Positions 46,001-54,315 of a DNA stretch of 64,000 nucleotides are shown here, piece after piece. The stretch comes from Leptospira terpstrae serovar Hualin str. LT 11-33 = ATCC 700639 (GTDB lineage: Bacteria; Spirochaetota; Leptospiria; Leptospirales; Leptospiraceae). Where the stretch lies: assembly GCF_000332495.1 (NCBI RefSeq), contig NZ_AOGW02000008.1:206094-270093 (forward strand), read 5' to 3'. A program made the translations under genes and the position numbers. Each line of letters opens with the position of its first letter. The stretch's first letter is position 1. Under the pieces are notes generated by a model. It was not told the DNA's origin. It did not search any database and worked only from the letters and a program-made list of their open reading frames with translations.

Positions 46001-47972
46001 GTGCAATAAAAGAAGGTGTTTCGAAAACAGAAGGTTTACCCGCAGGTTCTAAATCAATTTGAATGGGTATTGGTATAATTGAATCTAAAACTTCATTTGA
46101 TTCATTAAATTTGCGTACTTCAGACAAAGCCTTTGCTTTCAAATATTTCAGTGTTATAGTATATTGTTGGATTTGGTTTGTTTCAGATTCCGCAAGCAAT
46201 GTATTTACATAGGAGATAATAGATTCACTATTTCGATTTTCTGAAATTTTTTGAATTACATCTTCTAATAAATACCTAAGATCTCTTTTATAATCGTTTG
46301 AAAAAGGAAGAGAAGGATTCAATAAATATCGCTTTTTTTCCTCTTCCCATCCTTGGATCATTTCTTGATACAAATTTGATAATTTTAAGGAGTTTGGTTT
46401 AAATTCATACCCACCCAACCTTCGTTTAATTTCATCGATTTGGTGGTAATCGGGAAACCGTTCATAAATTAATCTTAATGAATCAAAAGCCTGTGTATTT
46501 TTTTTCTCGTTTTCTAATTCATCTACATACAAATGGTACAACATTGCTTCTGCATCCTTTGTCCACTTGGAATGAGAAACCGATTGGATCTCCTTTGCGA
46601 AATCAAAGACTTTGCCATTTTGTTTTGCCTCTTCCCAACGAAGTAAAACTAAGGCAAATTGATTTTGATTTGATTGGGATTTCTGACGAAATGAATCTAA
46701 AAAGATTCGTGCTTCATCTCGTTTACCGATTCTCATTAGAGATACATATTTCAAAATGGCAACTCTTGCCGAATAAACAGGAAATAATACATCCTCAGAA
46801 TAAAACAATTCTATCGAATCCAAAGCTAAAAAATAGGAATCTAAACTTTGTCCGGTAAAAAATGTTTTAGCGTATTGATACTGCTCACGGATGTTAGGTT
46901 GTCTAGGGATGGCTCCGTTTTCTGGAATAAAATAGATATTAATTGCGTTGAAATAAGAAGCTGAAAAGAGAATGGATCCACCATTGAAATGTGAATAACG
47001 TACATCAAAATTGGAAGTTTCTCCAGAAGATAAAACTCGTTCTTCTCCTGTTTCCAAACTCTTCATTACAAGAATACTATTGTCTCTTTCATCTAACTTT
47101 CCATTTTGGTTTGTATCTTTTCGAATCGAAGCATAGTATAAGTTTTTTGATTTTGAATCAACTGTAGGCGAAAAGTCTAGGTAAACATTATTTGTAATTC
47201 TTTGGGTCTCAGAATTTTTCAGATTGATACGATACACTTCCCCTTTCGCTTCTTCAAAATAAGAAATAAAATAAATAGTATTTCCATCCGGAGAAACATA
47301 TGGTGAGGTTGCACCCTTGGAAGTTATTTGTATCACTCGCTCAGGGTTTTCCAATTTTAATGCACAAAGATTTGGCAAACCTGGTGAAAACCGGTCGGAC
47401 ACAAAATATATTGTATCCCCATCGGGAGACCAAACTGGATCTGTATCAATAATTCCTTTTGTATATTCTCCACTTTTGTTTGGTTTGTTAGTTAGATTGA
47501 TAAAATCATGATTAATGAATCGATTGCCTTTGAGAAGTTCATGAGTCCACTCTTCGATGTCCATTGGCAAAAGAACCAAATCTCCTTCGGAATCAAATTC
47601 TTCAGAAACAAAAACGAGATACTTTCCATTCGGTGAAATGGATGGTTTGGTTTCTGAAAAAGGATGATTGGTAACAGGAACAACTACAGAACTTTTTAAA
47701 TCGCGAAACCAAATATCAAAATTACCCTTCTGGTCCGTTGCATAAAATAAATACCTCCCATCGTTCGTTGTCGAATTGTATAGGTTATTTCCACGTTGGA
47801 CTGTGAGAGGAAATGGTTTGGACTGAGTAGGTGAAAAGTAATTTTTTGAGATAGCCGAATAATCAAAGTCGACATTCGTCATCTTGACACTTTTCTGAAA
47901 TAAAGCACATTGAAAGAAAAAGAAAGAAGATAGAAAAACAATAGAGATGGGAAACCGTAGAGAAGGTTTCAT
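40029..47972 (-). CDS. giant lipoprotein: TolB-like beta-propeller plus long TPR solenoid
   Basis: 2,647 residues from ATG 47972, which overlaps the upstream stop (ATGA) and has a GGGAGA site; a start 5 codons upstream is less likely. The signal peptide ends FFFFQCALF, giving a lipoprotein Cys near 22. Residues ~45-350 are a TolB/WD40-like propeller (GRYLFYATDQKGNFDIWFRD; SPDGDTIYFVSDRFSPG; SPDGNTIYFISYFEEAKGE). Within it, DTNQNGKLDERD is an EF-hand-like calcium loop. Residues ~370-1550 and 1850-2350 are helical, TPR-like (NYEGAISSFQTAIAYNKD; YFKNEYYQSVNVYASEPNSF). Around 1600-1820 and 2430-2640 the order of secondary structure recalls CHAT domains, but without their His and Cys. Likely a periplasm-facing scaffold anchored in a membrane; no enzyme activity is evident. 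Confidence 0.8.
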   Translation of the reverse strand: MKPSLRFPISIVFLSSFFFFQCALFQKSVKMTNVDFDYSAISKNYFSPTQSKPFPLTVQRGNNLYNSTTNDGRYLFYATDQKGNFDIWFRDLKSSVVVPVTNHPFSETKPSISPNGKYLVFVSEEFDSEGDLVLLPMDIEEWTHELLKGNRFINHDFINLTNKPNKSGEYTKGIIDTDPVWSPDGDTIYFVSDRFSPGLPNLCALKLENPERVIQITSKGATSPYVSPDGNTIYFISYFEEAKGEVYRINLKNSETQRITNNVYLDFSPTVDSKSKNLYYASIRKDTNQNGKLDERDNSILVMKSLETGEERVLSSGETSNFDVRYSHFNGGSILFSASYFNAINIYFIPENGAIPRQPNIREQYQYAKTFFTGQSLDSYFLALDSIELFYSEDVLFPVYSARVAILKYVSLMRIGKRDEARIFLDSFRQKSQSNQNQFALVLLRWEEAKQNGKVFDFAKEIQSVSHSKWTKDAEAMLYHLYVDELENEKKNTQAFDSLRLIYERFPDYHQIDEIKRRLGGYEFKPNSLKLSNLYQEMIQGWEEEKKRYLLNPSLPFSNDYKRDLRYLLEDVIQKISENRNSESIISYVNTLLAESETNQIQQYTITLKYLKAKALSEVRKFNESNEVLDSIIPIPIQIDLEPAGKPSVFETPSFIAQYKSPILLRANLLKYYNQKAAGNTSDALRNLKIYLEFYDPILGVDLGSEDIQSAFFYFENRAVEFERIGDLLQSSFHYFFNNQNMFLVKTRNLYLDSLYKEYAIYYQRKMVDTIFRYGKKIREEEERALLNQLNILSKDKLNVVGNLSGVTSLLTDNELLRGVVDIKDFEKIEVLSEKALSWTELYYKQAVPRARPYLDLATLYGYSYYLINKYVTFESYYYSTGTMTDVRKTEILENFKRAELELRWIIYADPTHYDAYQLLGWLYQYVDLIKMQKNPKSGEIDSELYEALYKKYFPDKNLEANIELYNQILVFLGEDYGDRKVVSDLNLNLGNNYFLLSNFPKANESYRKVEDVSIYLSVKNQFEGYKQEAIYRFNYGKSLIYQGQYKKASEQFSKSIDIYFKNEYYQSVNVYASEPNSFSLGKLNEIRSKLALLFSLKGLSELESGNYEGAISSFQTAIAYNKDVKFISPVNLANYLAIAFQKSGRFRDSYQMLNIAEIEYKSNQESILHRIRKWSLWNVFFGDNLRVIGDGRFPGEFPNDFKYLLTLGIRIENHIEQEEYTAALSEIQVRNQLITSKDLDDTIIGKNILAKSRQVEAQIYQRSQLQVEAVGHYKELADLLFDNSTNKGFENLFQNYAYSVFSLQESSEFQNKTKRVLLDEFLEQLNLWKTREIAKCSESYEFCENYFRSNNPKFDIVYGTGMYYLSLLLETEGKDFLSTLAKAVEVLENPGLVDPRVIGLANDPISRQTRVRVLLNLYSIYMKLGDTFVAEKRWKEASELAYEFRLDEEMFWANAQRFKWEKFSTGVEKKNNYINFGKDAIQTYDSNLSVRLFSPKHRLVDFLESYSETLLSSGDPKSIVNHWENFRSLELFRDLLSAQFEFEDSKLNLYYQDLVKWMKGYRKLTNSISEKALKRESVALSLKQQTSEVQNLEFILGKIKTVSPERSAFLEPKRSMNDEFLNGWIGLYPTNESNYFLYKQDGKLKIEPCSSQSEFSLCIPKLTEISPIIQIVGTKANGSLVNSVLKEYRKSNLFPVLLFDRSHKDLFLERNERRLKWVTIYGETEKYKQDKNVRTLSSGNLGAYLYDTDYLVTNRSLDKQTSLFGDDKSHVFPVREIFQGSGSEISVIGLNESNFNTEKHWNLLSKLYEVLRSKRIQNIVSYPSKSNEDYSSMRLDLFAKDTNRLLIGNWKEFSVSKDGLGKKAEGFIEAGFLKEKSKEFVDAYENYYTASTLLDDGDLLLPSLELKLAKLKTEIFPNVPKKSFFQPLWSKYAKSSFQNQIRYEFLVSCLSAKEKEDCKYNTSDFIGEDSDFYLGSLEFYFQLRSGNVKDLASKNEIRSKLESKEDPFLQAYRLGTLYIQNYLFYEAESETNKLNRLAKTPKEKTVAKNRILELYFHKGFLLGDKDIYLTPLTSTSAYNYGFKKDWKNFDEKTLSRDFTKFGYSDSIYDSYRLRLYSAWKEQLQTGYFEPMSLTPEYLTSGESVLTKLSHLNRTLFFHLLLSSIPFQKNGEVNSLIELLVSEELKEGRSYRTLFFRLELAKSLLLRGEWETADSVVSKIQSLDKELGDGNRFWQERWNDFKWKRDYLKNQSSTISHTNPFLKLYQAAKSKKPEDYILLLNEFNKKMRGEYLSPELREEYEFLFHFLLQQSLEKNSSESFFDLAVAREMFRFTSSRFSDTELYVKHIPNFEIYSERLKKRMVGKQEFHGLFDLGKKTYLLSFASGKSLGREMFSDNKSIYRESVKYFRSAESGNQEVILRESLADKYRTSFRLNKSNRHYIYSSGIHAVVPMVIPDTEYYSVASVSDFLSNPILKFTSIAPKKPDVTVVGWKTSLENEMNAGLMIWETNGKRDGYSPYSIDFAEIGWCEDNYLCSAGAPLFGLATKSANTAKVYANQRIGTSTQYTNDFSGVAYYLARENTGLFVLHSGIQTGVHNLFFLKQFLLTNDLPKPLHIRLVEGKEAARNSTIDDRYWIGYKLYTSAMIED

Positions 47973-48556
47973 TGGAATTTCTCCCATCTACCATTTGTGG
48001 TTTCATAATACTCACCTGTAGAAACAGATTTATAATAATCTTCCACTAAAGATTGTTTGTATTTGATTAATTCTTCTTCTTTTTTTCCTTTTTTCTTTTG
48101 ATTTAATATCTCTTTATCCCAAATTATCTTTCTTGATTCATTAAAAAAGAGAACTACATCTTCGACACGTTTTCGTTTGGCGGGAATTTCATACTGTGCA
48201 CAATTTGGTAATCCCGAAGCCAGGGGATTTAATTTCAATAAACCTGCGGGAGTTTCTCCAATCATTCCGTGCATTTTGTATGTTTTGACTTCGGGAGTTA
48301 AATAGTTTAAACGAATTCGGTGTGCTTTAATATCAGGATCAGAATCTTCGGCTGCCAACTTTTCTCGATTGGATCTACCATTGGATGAAGATTGAATAGA
48401 GGCAATCATCCAACCTTCCTTTTCTAACTCTCGGTCTTCTCCAACCATTTGTTTTTCAGCTGCAGTCTGTGCATTGGTAATCGTAATTGGAGGAACTTTT
48501 AGATTAAAAAGGGACTTACAGCCCAACATTAAAAATACAAAAATAAGACGTTTCAT
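47969..48556 (-). CDS. lipoprotein coupled to the giant TPR gene
   Basis: 195 residues. The signal KRLIFVFLMLGCKSLFN has a lipobox LGC at about 12-13. The mature part is charged, with VKTYKMHGMIGETPAGLLKLN and a long basic/acidic helix near 150-175 (KEILNQKKKGKKEEELIKYK). No family recognised. The 4-nt ATGA overlap with the giant gene indicates coupled translation and near-equal stoichiometry, which suggests that the two lipoproteins form a complex. The AsmA-like gene stops 7 nt upstream of its start. Confidence 0.75.
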   Translation of the reverse strand: MKRLIFVFLMLGCKSLFNLKVPPITITNAQTAAEKQMVGEDRELEKEGWMIASIQSSSNGRSNREKLAAEDSDPDIKAHRIRLNYLTPEVKTYKMHGMIGETPAGLLKLNPLASGLPNCAQYEIPAKRKRVEDVVLFFNESRKIIWDKEILNQKKKGKKEEELIKYKQSLVEDYYKSVSTGEYYETTNGRWEKFQ

Positions 48557-48563
48557 AAATACC

Positions 48564-51500
48564 TCACTCTTGGTATGTTTGGATTTCGCTCTGTGCTCGT
48601 TTTAGAAAATTTGCGAGGGGCATCCTTTGTTGAGAAATTTTACCATCTTCTAAATTAATTAACAAAGAAAGCAAGGATCGATTAAAGTATACATCTGCAT
48701 ATACTAATCCTTTTGATAAAGAAACATCTATTTTATTAATCGAATAACTATCTGTTATACGATCAATAAGAAAGTTTTGCGGAGAAATCACATTCAAAGC
48801 ACTTTTCCCAAAATCTCGGCCAATCTGAAAGATCGAAAAAAATAAATCTAAATTAGCAACAGGTTCACTCAAATCTCTTACTGAAATATTCAGATCCGCT
48901 TTTAGTTTTCCATCATCAATTTTATCTCGAACTTTTGGTGCCATAAGCTGTTTTAAGTCAATGTCGCGGATAAGAAAGTTCCCACGAAATTCCATTGATT
49001 TAGGATCTAGGTTCCCTAAATTGAAGACCATGTTTTTTCCCAAAACCAATCCATCCAAAGAATAGGATCGCAAAGACTCAATATTCGCATAATTTTCTTT
49101 ATATTCGATAAATGCAGTAAGGCCAGGACCATCCTTTTGACGTTTTACATATTCAAAAGGTAAATTAGGTATGTTGGGATGTGTGCCGAGAACTTGTCCA
49201 ATGGTTAGATTGGGAGGATGGTTTCTTCCATAGTTTTTTATGAAGATAGACTTATCACCAACGATAAGACTTTCTTCATGATTTTCAGCTAAATTGTGTT
49301 GGATGGGAATTTTTGCTACAACCTCTTCTAATAGGTATGCCTGGCATTGGTCACCTGGACATTTTTGATTATTATAAGAGATCACCGGAACTTTCGAATA
49401 AAACTCACCGTTGATATCATAATCGCGAATCGTGATATTTAATCCCAAATCTCCCTGAAAACTTAGTCCTTTTGCTAAATACTGTTTGGTGGGAGATAAC
49501 AAACCGAATTTTAAATCTAAATTTCCAAAATATGGACCGAGAGGTGGTTTCGGCTTTCCATTCTTAAACAACTTACCATTGGCGGATAAGTTAAATATTC
49601 CAGCAAATGCATTCATCTTTAAAGTTTTGATAACTATTTCGTTTGTCTCTGCTCCTAAAAGAGAAAGATCTGCAGCCAATTTTAAGTCTTTCATTTCCAA
49701 ACCTGGTAGTTCTGCACCGAGATCTGCTTTAATTTGTTTTGAAGTTCCCGAACCAGAATAACGAGCATTTAATTTTAATTTTGGATTGTTCCCAAGTAAG
49801 TTTTGTATTGGAGATATTTTTTCTTTTAATACTAATGGGAGCACAAGCAAAAGATTCGAAGTGTGAACATTCAAACCTAACGGTTGTACATTGGCGATTA
49901 AATTTGTTCCTAGTTGCAAATTCCCTTTCAAATCCAAATCTATTGCTTTATTTCCAGTGATTGTTTTTTGATCCAATTTTAGATCGGAAATTTTAATTTC
50001 CGAAAGACCAAATGGCCGATCAAAAACGAGAATTGTTTTCAAACCAAGTCCGAGTAAAGAAGAAGGAGATCTGGAGCGATCCAATTGATAACGGAATCCA
50101 TCAATTTTTGCATTCGTTTGAATCAAAAGCGAAGCAAAGGATTCAGCAGAGACTCCTAAATCCATTTGCAATTTCCCACCTAAGCCAGATACATATTCAC
50201 CTAACTGAAGTTTATCTACCTTTAGATGAAAATCCAGACCCTGGGATTCAAAATATTCGCCATATAAAGACAAGGATGCTCCATTATAATCTAAATGTGA
50301 GGGAGAAACCTTTAAAGACATTAGATAAGGAAATGGTTTTTCTGCAGTTTGAGGTTTTGTATCACCTAAATTTAGATGGGAAGAAATCTGTAATTCAGCA
50401 GAGGATAGGGAATGAGCTTTTGATTTTCCCAATTTGAAATACAATTGTGAAGCTTTTAGTTTTAAATTTGCATCTGCATCTTTCCAATTCCCTTGAATTC
50501 CAGTTCCTTCAAGCGAAAGATCACCCGACAACTTCATTTCGGGAATGATTCCATGAAGTTGGTCAATGGACCTTTGGAATGAGGTCAGTTGCATATTGGA
50601 TTTTCCCACAAGAACATTCACCTTAGGAGTTTCCTTCGATACGTCTTGAATGGAACCTGATAAACTAAGCCAAGACTGTCCCAAAACTCTAAGGTCTAAT
50701 TGGTTAATGCTTACTTGATCCAATTGGTTGTCATAATGAATATCAGATAACAGACGTAATCCGAGCTGAACTGGTTTTTTACGAACCTCAAGTAAAATAT
50801 CATCCTTCCCAATGTCTGTGGTAAACAAAAACATTTCAGGAGAAACGGTTCTGTCCCATTCAAATCGTAAGGACATAGGAATTGTTTGTTTCCATCGAAG
50901 TTCTTCCGAATCTAAATCCAATGGAATTGGTTTGGTTGCATTGAGAGAAAGAAGGACATGATCGATCTGATTTACAGCAGATAAATCAAAAGGAATGGAA
51001 GTAAACCTGTTAGTCTCCAGTTCCGTTTGTAAAGAGAGATCCTGGATGGAGAAAAAATGCAATGAACCTGTTTCACGTTTCAATTGAAATTCTACCGCAT
51101 CCAAATCGATATAAGCACTGGCCTGTAACGGGAGATAGGTTTTGAGTTCGGTTAGCGGTGCTTTCGGCTCTGGAGTTGGTTCTGGTAAGGGTGATTTGGA
51201 CTTTTTCACCAGAGAAACAAAGTTCCACTGACCCGACCGTTCTTCGATTTGAATCTTAGCGTTTTTAAGGCCAATTTCCGATATTTTAATTTTTCCAAAA
51301 AGTAATAGAGGAAGGTTGTAACGAAGGCGAAGTTCTTTGGCTTCCAAAAGAGGCGTATGATCAAAAGGAAGTCCAGGATAAAGACGTAAGTCTTTCACCT
51401 CAATCCCAAAGAAAAGGGAGAAAGTACGAAAAGATCCCTCCATCCTTCCCATAGTAAAATGAGATACTAGTTTGGGAACTAGTAGGTCAGCTGTGAATGC

Positions 51501-51596
51501 ATTGAATAGAGATTTATAGAGAAGGAAAAGGACCAAAAGTCCACGAAAGGTTTTTGTTTTGGCGATTCCTAAACTTACCTTCAGGATTGGATTCAT
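48564..51596 (-). CDS. AsmA/TamB-like envelope protein
   Basis: 1,010 residues. An N-terminal hydrophobic anchor (FRGLLVLFLLYKSLFNAF) is followed by the AsmA-type opening: FSLFFGIEVKDLRLYPG, LLEAKELRLRYNLPLLLFGKIKISEIGLKNAKIQIE. The rest is long stretches of short amphipathic strands (LSLEGTGIQGNWKDADANLKLK; LNLKGNLQL-like patterns), the repeating beta-groove typical of the AsmA/TamB/VPS13-type bridge proteins. Family knowledge: such proteins are implicated in phospholipid transport or outer-membrane homeostasis. It precedes the two lipoprotein genes on the same strand with 7 nt spacing. Confidence 0.8.
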   Translation of the reverse strand: MNPILKVSLGIAKTKTFRGLLVLFLLYKSLFNAFTADLLVPKLVSHFTMGRMEGSFRTFSLFFGIEVKDLRLYPGLPFDHTPLLEAKELRLRYNLPLLLFGKIKISEIGLKNAKIQIEERSGQWNFVSLVKKSKSPLPEPTPEPKAPLTELKTYLPLQASAYIDLDAVEFQLKRETGSLHFFSIQDLSLQTELETNRFTSIPFDLSAVNQIDHVLLSLNATKPIPLDLDSEELRWKQTIPMSLRFEWDRTVSPEMFLFTTDIGKDDILLEVRKKPVQLGLRLLSDIHYDNQLDQVSINQLDLRVLGQSWLSLSGSIQDVSKETPKVNVLVGKSNMQLTSFQRSIDQLHGIIPEMKLSGDLSLEGTGIQGNWKDADANLKLKASQLYFKLGKSKAHSLSSAELQISSHLNLGDTKPQTAEKPFPYLMSLKVSPSHLDYNGASLSLYGEYFESQGLDFHLKVDKLQLGEYVSGLGGKLQMDLGVSAESFASLLIQTNAKIDGFRYQLDRSRSPSSLLGLGLKTILVFDRPFGLSEIKISDLKLDQKTITGNKAIDLDLKGNLQLGTNLIANVQPLGLNVHTSNLLLVLPLVLKEKISPIQNLLGNNPKLKLNARYSGSGTSKQIKADLGAELPGLEMKDLKLAADLSLLGAETNEIVIKTLKMNAFAGIFNLSANGKLFKNGKPKPPLGPYFGNLDLKFGLLSPTKQYLAKGLSFQGDLGLNITIRDYDINGEFYSKVPVISYNNQKCPGDQCQAYLLEEVVAKIPIQHNLAENHEESLIVGDKSIFIKNYGRNHPPNLTIGQVLGTHPNIPNLPFEYVKRQKDGPGLTAFIEYKENYANIESLRSYSLDGLVLGKNMVFNLGNLDPKSMEFRGNFLIRDIDLKQLMAPKVRDKIDDGKLKADLNISVRDLSEPVANLDLFFSIFQIGRDFGKSALNVISPQNFLIDRITDSYSINKIDVSLSKGLVYADVYFNRSLLSLLINLEDGKISQQRMPLANFLKRAQSEIQTYQE

Positions 51597-51617
51597 TAGC
51601 AGAATCGCCTCGAGCGA

Positions 51618-51959
51618 TTAATATTCGAAGGAGTCTTCAGCCTCTTCCAGAGTTTTATATATCTCGAAAACGCTAGAAAGCTTTGTGATTTCCATTAGGT
51701 TCTCGATATCGGAATTTAAGTTCGCAAATACCAGTCTACCATTTAGGCCATCAATATGTTTATAGATATTGAGAAATGTTCCTAAACCAGCTGAGTTGAT
51801 GAAAGGAACCTTTTTCAAATCAATAATAAATTTAGGGACTTGGCCTTTTTTGATGTACTGTTCAATCTTTTCAGATAGCTCGAACTCATTTCCGGCTTTG
51901 ATGGCACCTTCAATTTTAATGATGTGCACGTCGTTTTTACTAGTAACTTTGATTTTCAT
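51618..51959 (-). CDS. STAS-domain anti-sigma factor antagonist
   Basis: 113 residues forming a STAS domain: VHIIKIEGAIKAGNEFELSEKI, then FIIDLKKVPFINSAGLGTFLNIY, where the serine of INSAGLG is the usual phosphorylation site, and GRLVFANLNSDIENLMEITKL. Family function: in partner switching the unphosphorylated STAS protein sequesters an anti-sigma kinase. No anti-sigma kinase gene is adjacent. Its upstream neighbour encodes a sigma-factor-like protein, and the membrane PP2C phosphatase (20887-22254) is a possible partner at a distance. Confidence 0.9.
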   Translation of the reverse strand: MKIKVTSKNDVHIIKIEGAIKAGNEFELSEKIEQYIKKGQVPKFIIDLKKVPFINSAGLGTFLNIYKHIDGLNGRLVFANLNSDIENLMEITKLSSVFEIYKTLEEAEDSFEY

Positions 51960-52022
51960 AACCCTTCGGAAGGTGGTGTTGCCATTAAAATCCTTCGATT
52001 TTGCCGAATGTAAAGCAAATTT

Positions 52023-52841
52023 TTATGCATAGTGCAATAAATCTTTGCCAGCTTTACGAAGTTGATGTTTTCCCTGTGACAAATGGTTGCGAACCGCCTT
52101 TCTGGAAATTCCTAAGAGCTTTGCGATCTCTCTTTCGGAAAAAAAACTTCGATCGATGGCTCTCGTCCTTCTCAAAATCCAGAGTTTCTTTTGTTTGAGA
52201 TACCATTTCCTCCGATTGGGTTCAGTTGCTTCATATAACTTTCGAGTGTACCTAGTAATCATACCAGAAAGCCGAGATAAAATTTGGCGTTGGCGAAATC
52301 GTTTCTCATCAAGCTCCCGATAAAAAATCTCAATATCATGACCTGTCTCTCGTAACTTCCAGAGAAGAAGTTGTTTTAGATTTTGTTTCATTCTCAAATC
52401 AAACTGTAAGGCCAATACCAATCCTGTGAGTGTTGGTAATTTTTCCAATTCTAACTGGAGTAGATTTCCCTCTTCCAAAATTTCTATGGGAATCTCTTCA
52501 TTGGCTGGCAAATCATAATTCCATAATTGTAAATAGAGTTCTCCCGATTCCGAAATTTCTGTGCGGCGGAAACGATTTCGATATTGGTTAAAAGCATAAG
52601 TAACAAAAAACCCAAGAACATTGGTTATATGATAATTTAAACTCAAAGTCCACATCTTTGAAAAAACTTCTAATATTGTTACCACCATTTCACAACTTTC
52701 GTCATCGGTAATTTTTCTTTTTTTGGCCAACCTGTCGACCATCCAAATGGGCAATTCCTCTTTCAGAATATTTGGATCATTATTGGAACGAGCTTTTTCG
52801 ATGAGAGGGAGTATGTTTTCGTCTAGTATTTTGGGTAACAT
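52023..52841 (-). CDS. sigma-factor-like regulator with split region 4
   Basis: 272 residues. Residues 60-100 (WTLSLNYHITNVLGFFVTYA, FNQYRNRFRRTE) loosely recall sigma region 2. LEKLPTLTGLVLALQF (132-147) matches the LP...VL.L..F start of region 4, but the matching helix-turn-helix, FSEREIAKLLGISRKAVRNH, comes only at 235-254, after an ~85-residue basic helical insertion. The protein ends in a short basic tail. It is probably a DNA-binding regulator of the extended sigma-70 family; whether it binds core polymerase is unknown. It lies 63 nt upstream of the STAS gene on the same strand. Confidence 0.72.
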   Translation of the reverse strand: MLPKILDENILPLIEKARSNNDPNILKEELPIWMVDRLAKKRKITDDESCEMVVTILEVFSKMWTLSLNYHITNVLGFFVTYAFNQYRNRFRRTEISESGELYLQLWNYDLPANEEIPIEILEEGNLLQLELEKLPTLTGLVLALQFDLRMKQNLKQLLLWKLRETGHDIEIFYRELDEKRFRQRQILSRLSGMITRYTRKLYEATEPNRRKWYLKQKKLWILRRTRAIDRSFFSEREIAKLLGISRKAVRNHLSQGKHQLRKAGKDLLHYA

Positions 52842-52914
52842 GGATGGAATTTATAATTCATCCACAAAGGAAAGAAAGCCTAATACAGATTATAGCAAAG
52901 ATTGATTTCCCGAT

Positions 52915-54312
52915 CTATGAACTTGATTTGTTCAAGTATGAACTTTTAAATTTATTTTTTGCAATGAGTAAAAGTGAGACAGATAAGATGACATGAAACA
53001 AATTAAAGAAAACAAAAGGGAAAAAAGATAATACAGACACACCCAGTGAAGTAGACATAAATGCTCCGCAACTGTTCCAAGGAATAAGAGGAGAAGTGAT
53101 TGTGCCTGAGTCTTCTAAAGAACGAGAAATATCTTTTTCAGGAATTCCTTTCTCTTCTGCCAGACTTCGAAAGGCACGGGCAGGAATTACTAATGATAAA
53201 TATTGGTCAGCAGTCACTAAATTAAGAAGAAAGGATGTTCCCATAGTTGAAAGTAAAATATCCCACCTGTCTTTTGCCCAATTCTTTATATGCATTAGAA
53301 TTTCGTTAAGGTATCCATAACCTTCTACAACAGCTCCAAACCAAACGGCAGAAAGAATTAGAATTTCCGTTGGCAATATTGCAACCACACCTCCTCCACT
53401 TAAAAAACGATCTAACACATCATTTCCCGAATGCGACACAAACCCATATACTAAAGATTTCCCTATGGAAAATTGAAATCCTAATTCAGAAATACTAAAT
53501 CCAATGGCAGAAATTATTCCAAGTAACAGCGATAATCTGATGTGTAATTTGAATAAAGCGGAACCAAATACTAAAACTACGGGAATGAATTTAAGCCAAA
53601 AAATTTGGTGATTAGGACCAGACAATAGACTTTCCGATTGCAAAGATAAATTCGTAATTTGATTGGAATCCAAAGTATAAACATTTAAAACATAAAATGC
53701 GAAAATAGCGACACCGAAGCTAATACAAGTTGTCTTTAACATATGCCGGATATGAGTCCAGATAGGAACATGTGTTAAACTGGAAGCCAAGTTGGTTGTA
53801 TCGGAAAGAGGAGAAAGTTTGTCCCCAAAATAACAACCACTCACGATGGCACCGGCCGCCATGGTTTGCGGAAAAGAAATCACTTCGGCAACACCCATAA
53901 GAGCAACACCAAGAGTTCCTGCTGTAGTCCAAGAAGAACCAGAAACCATAGCCGCTATAGCGGATACTATGGCCAAGGAGGGCAAAAAATAATCCGGCTG
54001 CAAAAACAAAATTCCTGTTTGGATCATTGTCAAAAGAACACCCGAATGAGCCCAAGAAGCAATGAGCATTCCCACAAAAAAAAGGATCTCCATCGCTGGC
54101 AGAACAGAAAGAAAGTTTTTACGAAAGGCTGATTTCAAAAAGACAATCTTTCGATTTCCTCGTTGTAAAAAGGAAAGAAGTCCTGCCACTAACAATGCGA
54201 CAGGATGCGGGTATGGGATCACCCAAACAAAACGAAACAAAAGTATGGATAGGACTAAGTATAAAAGTGGAGAAAGAGAGAGAAAAATAGAATTCTGTTT
54301 TTCTCTCTCCAT
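52915..54312 (-). CDS. nhaC: NhaC-type Na+/H+ antiporter
   Basis: 465 residues with about 11-12 hydrophobic helices. Typical NhaC segments: VSGSSWTTAGTLGVALMGVA, GAIVSGCYFGDKLSPLSDTTNLASS and, in the second half, SLEDSGTITSPLIPWNSCGAF. Family function: Na+(Li+)/H+ exchange at the inner membrane. It is followed upstream by an Nramp-like carrier gene 3 nt away, suggesting joint control of ion balance. The protein starts ATG at 54312. Confidence 0.9.
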   Translation of the reverse strand: MEREKQNSIFLSLSPLLYLVLSILLFRFVWVIPYPHPVALLVAGLLSFLQRGNRKIVFLKSAFRKNFLSVLPAMEILFFVGMLIASWAHSGVLLTMIQTGILFLQPDYFLPSLAIVSAIAAMVSGSSWTTAGTLGVALMGVAEVISFPQTMAAGAIVSGCYFGDKLSPLSDTTNLASSLTHVPIWTHIRHMLKTTCISFGVAIFAFYVLNVYTLDSNQITNLSLQSESLLSGPNHQIFWLKFIPVVLVFGSALFKLHIRLSLLLGIISAIGFSISELGFQFSIGKSLVYGFVSHSGNDVLDRFLSGGGVVAILPTEILILSAVWFGAVVEGYGYLNEILMHIKNWAKDRWDILLSTMGTSFLLNLVTADQYLSLVIPARAFRSLAEEKGIPEKDISRSLEDSGTITSPLIPWNSCGAFMSTSLGVSVLSFFPFVFFNLFHVILSVSLLLIAKNKFKSSYLNKSSS

Positions 54313-54315
54313 ACT

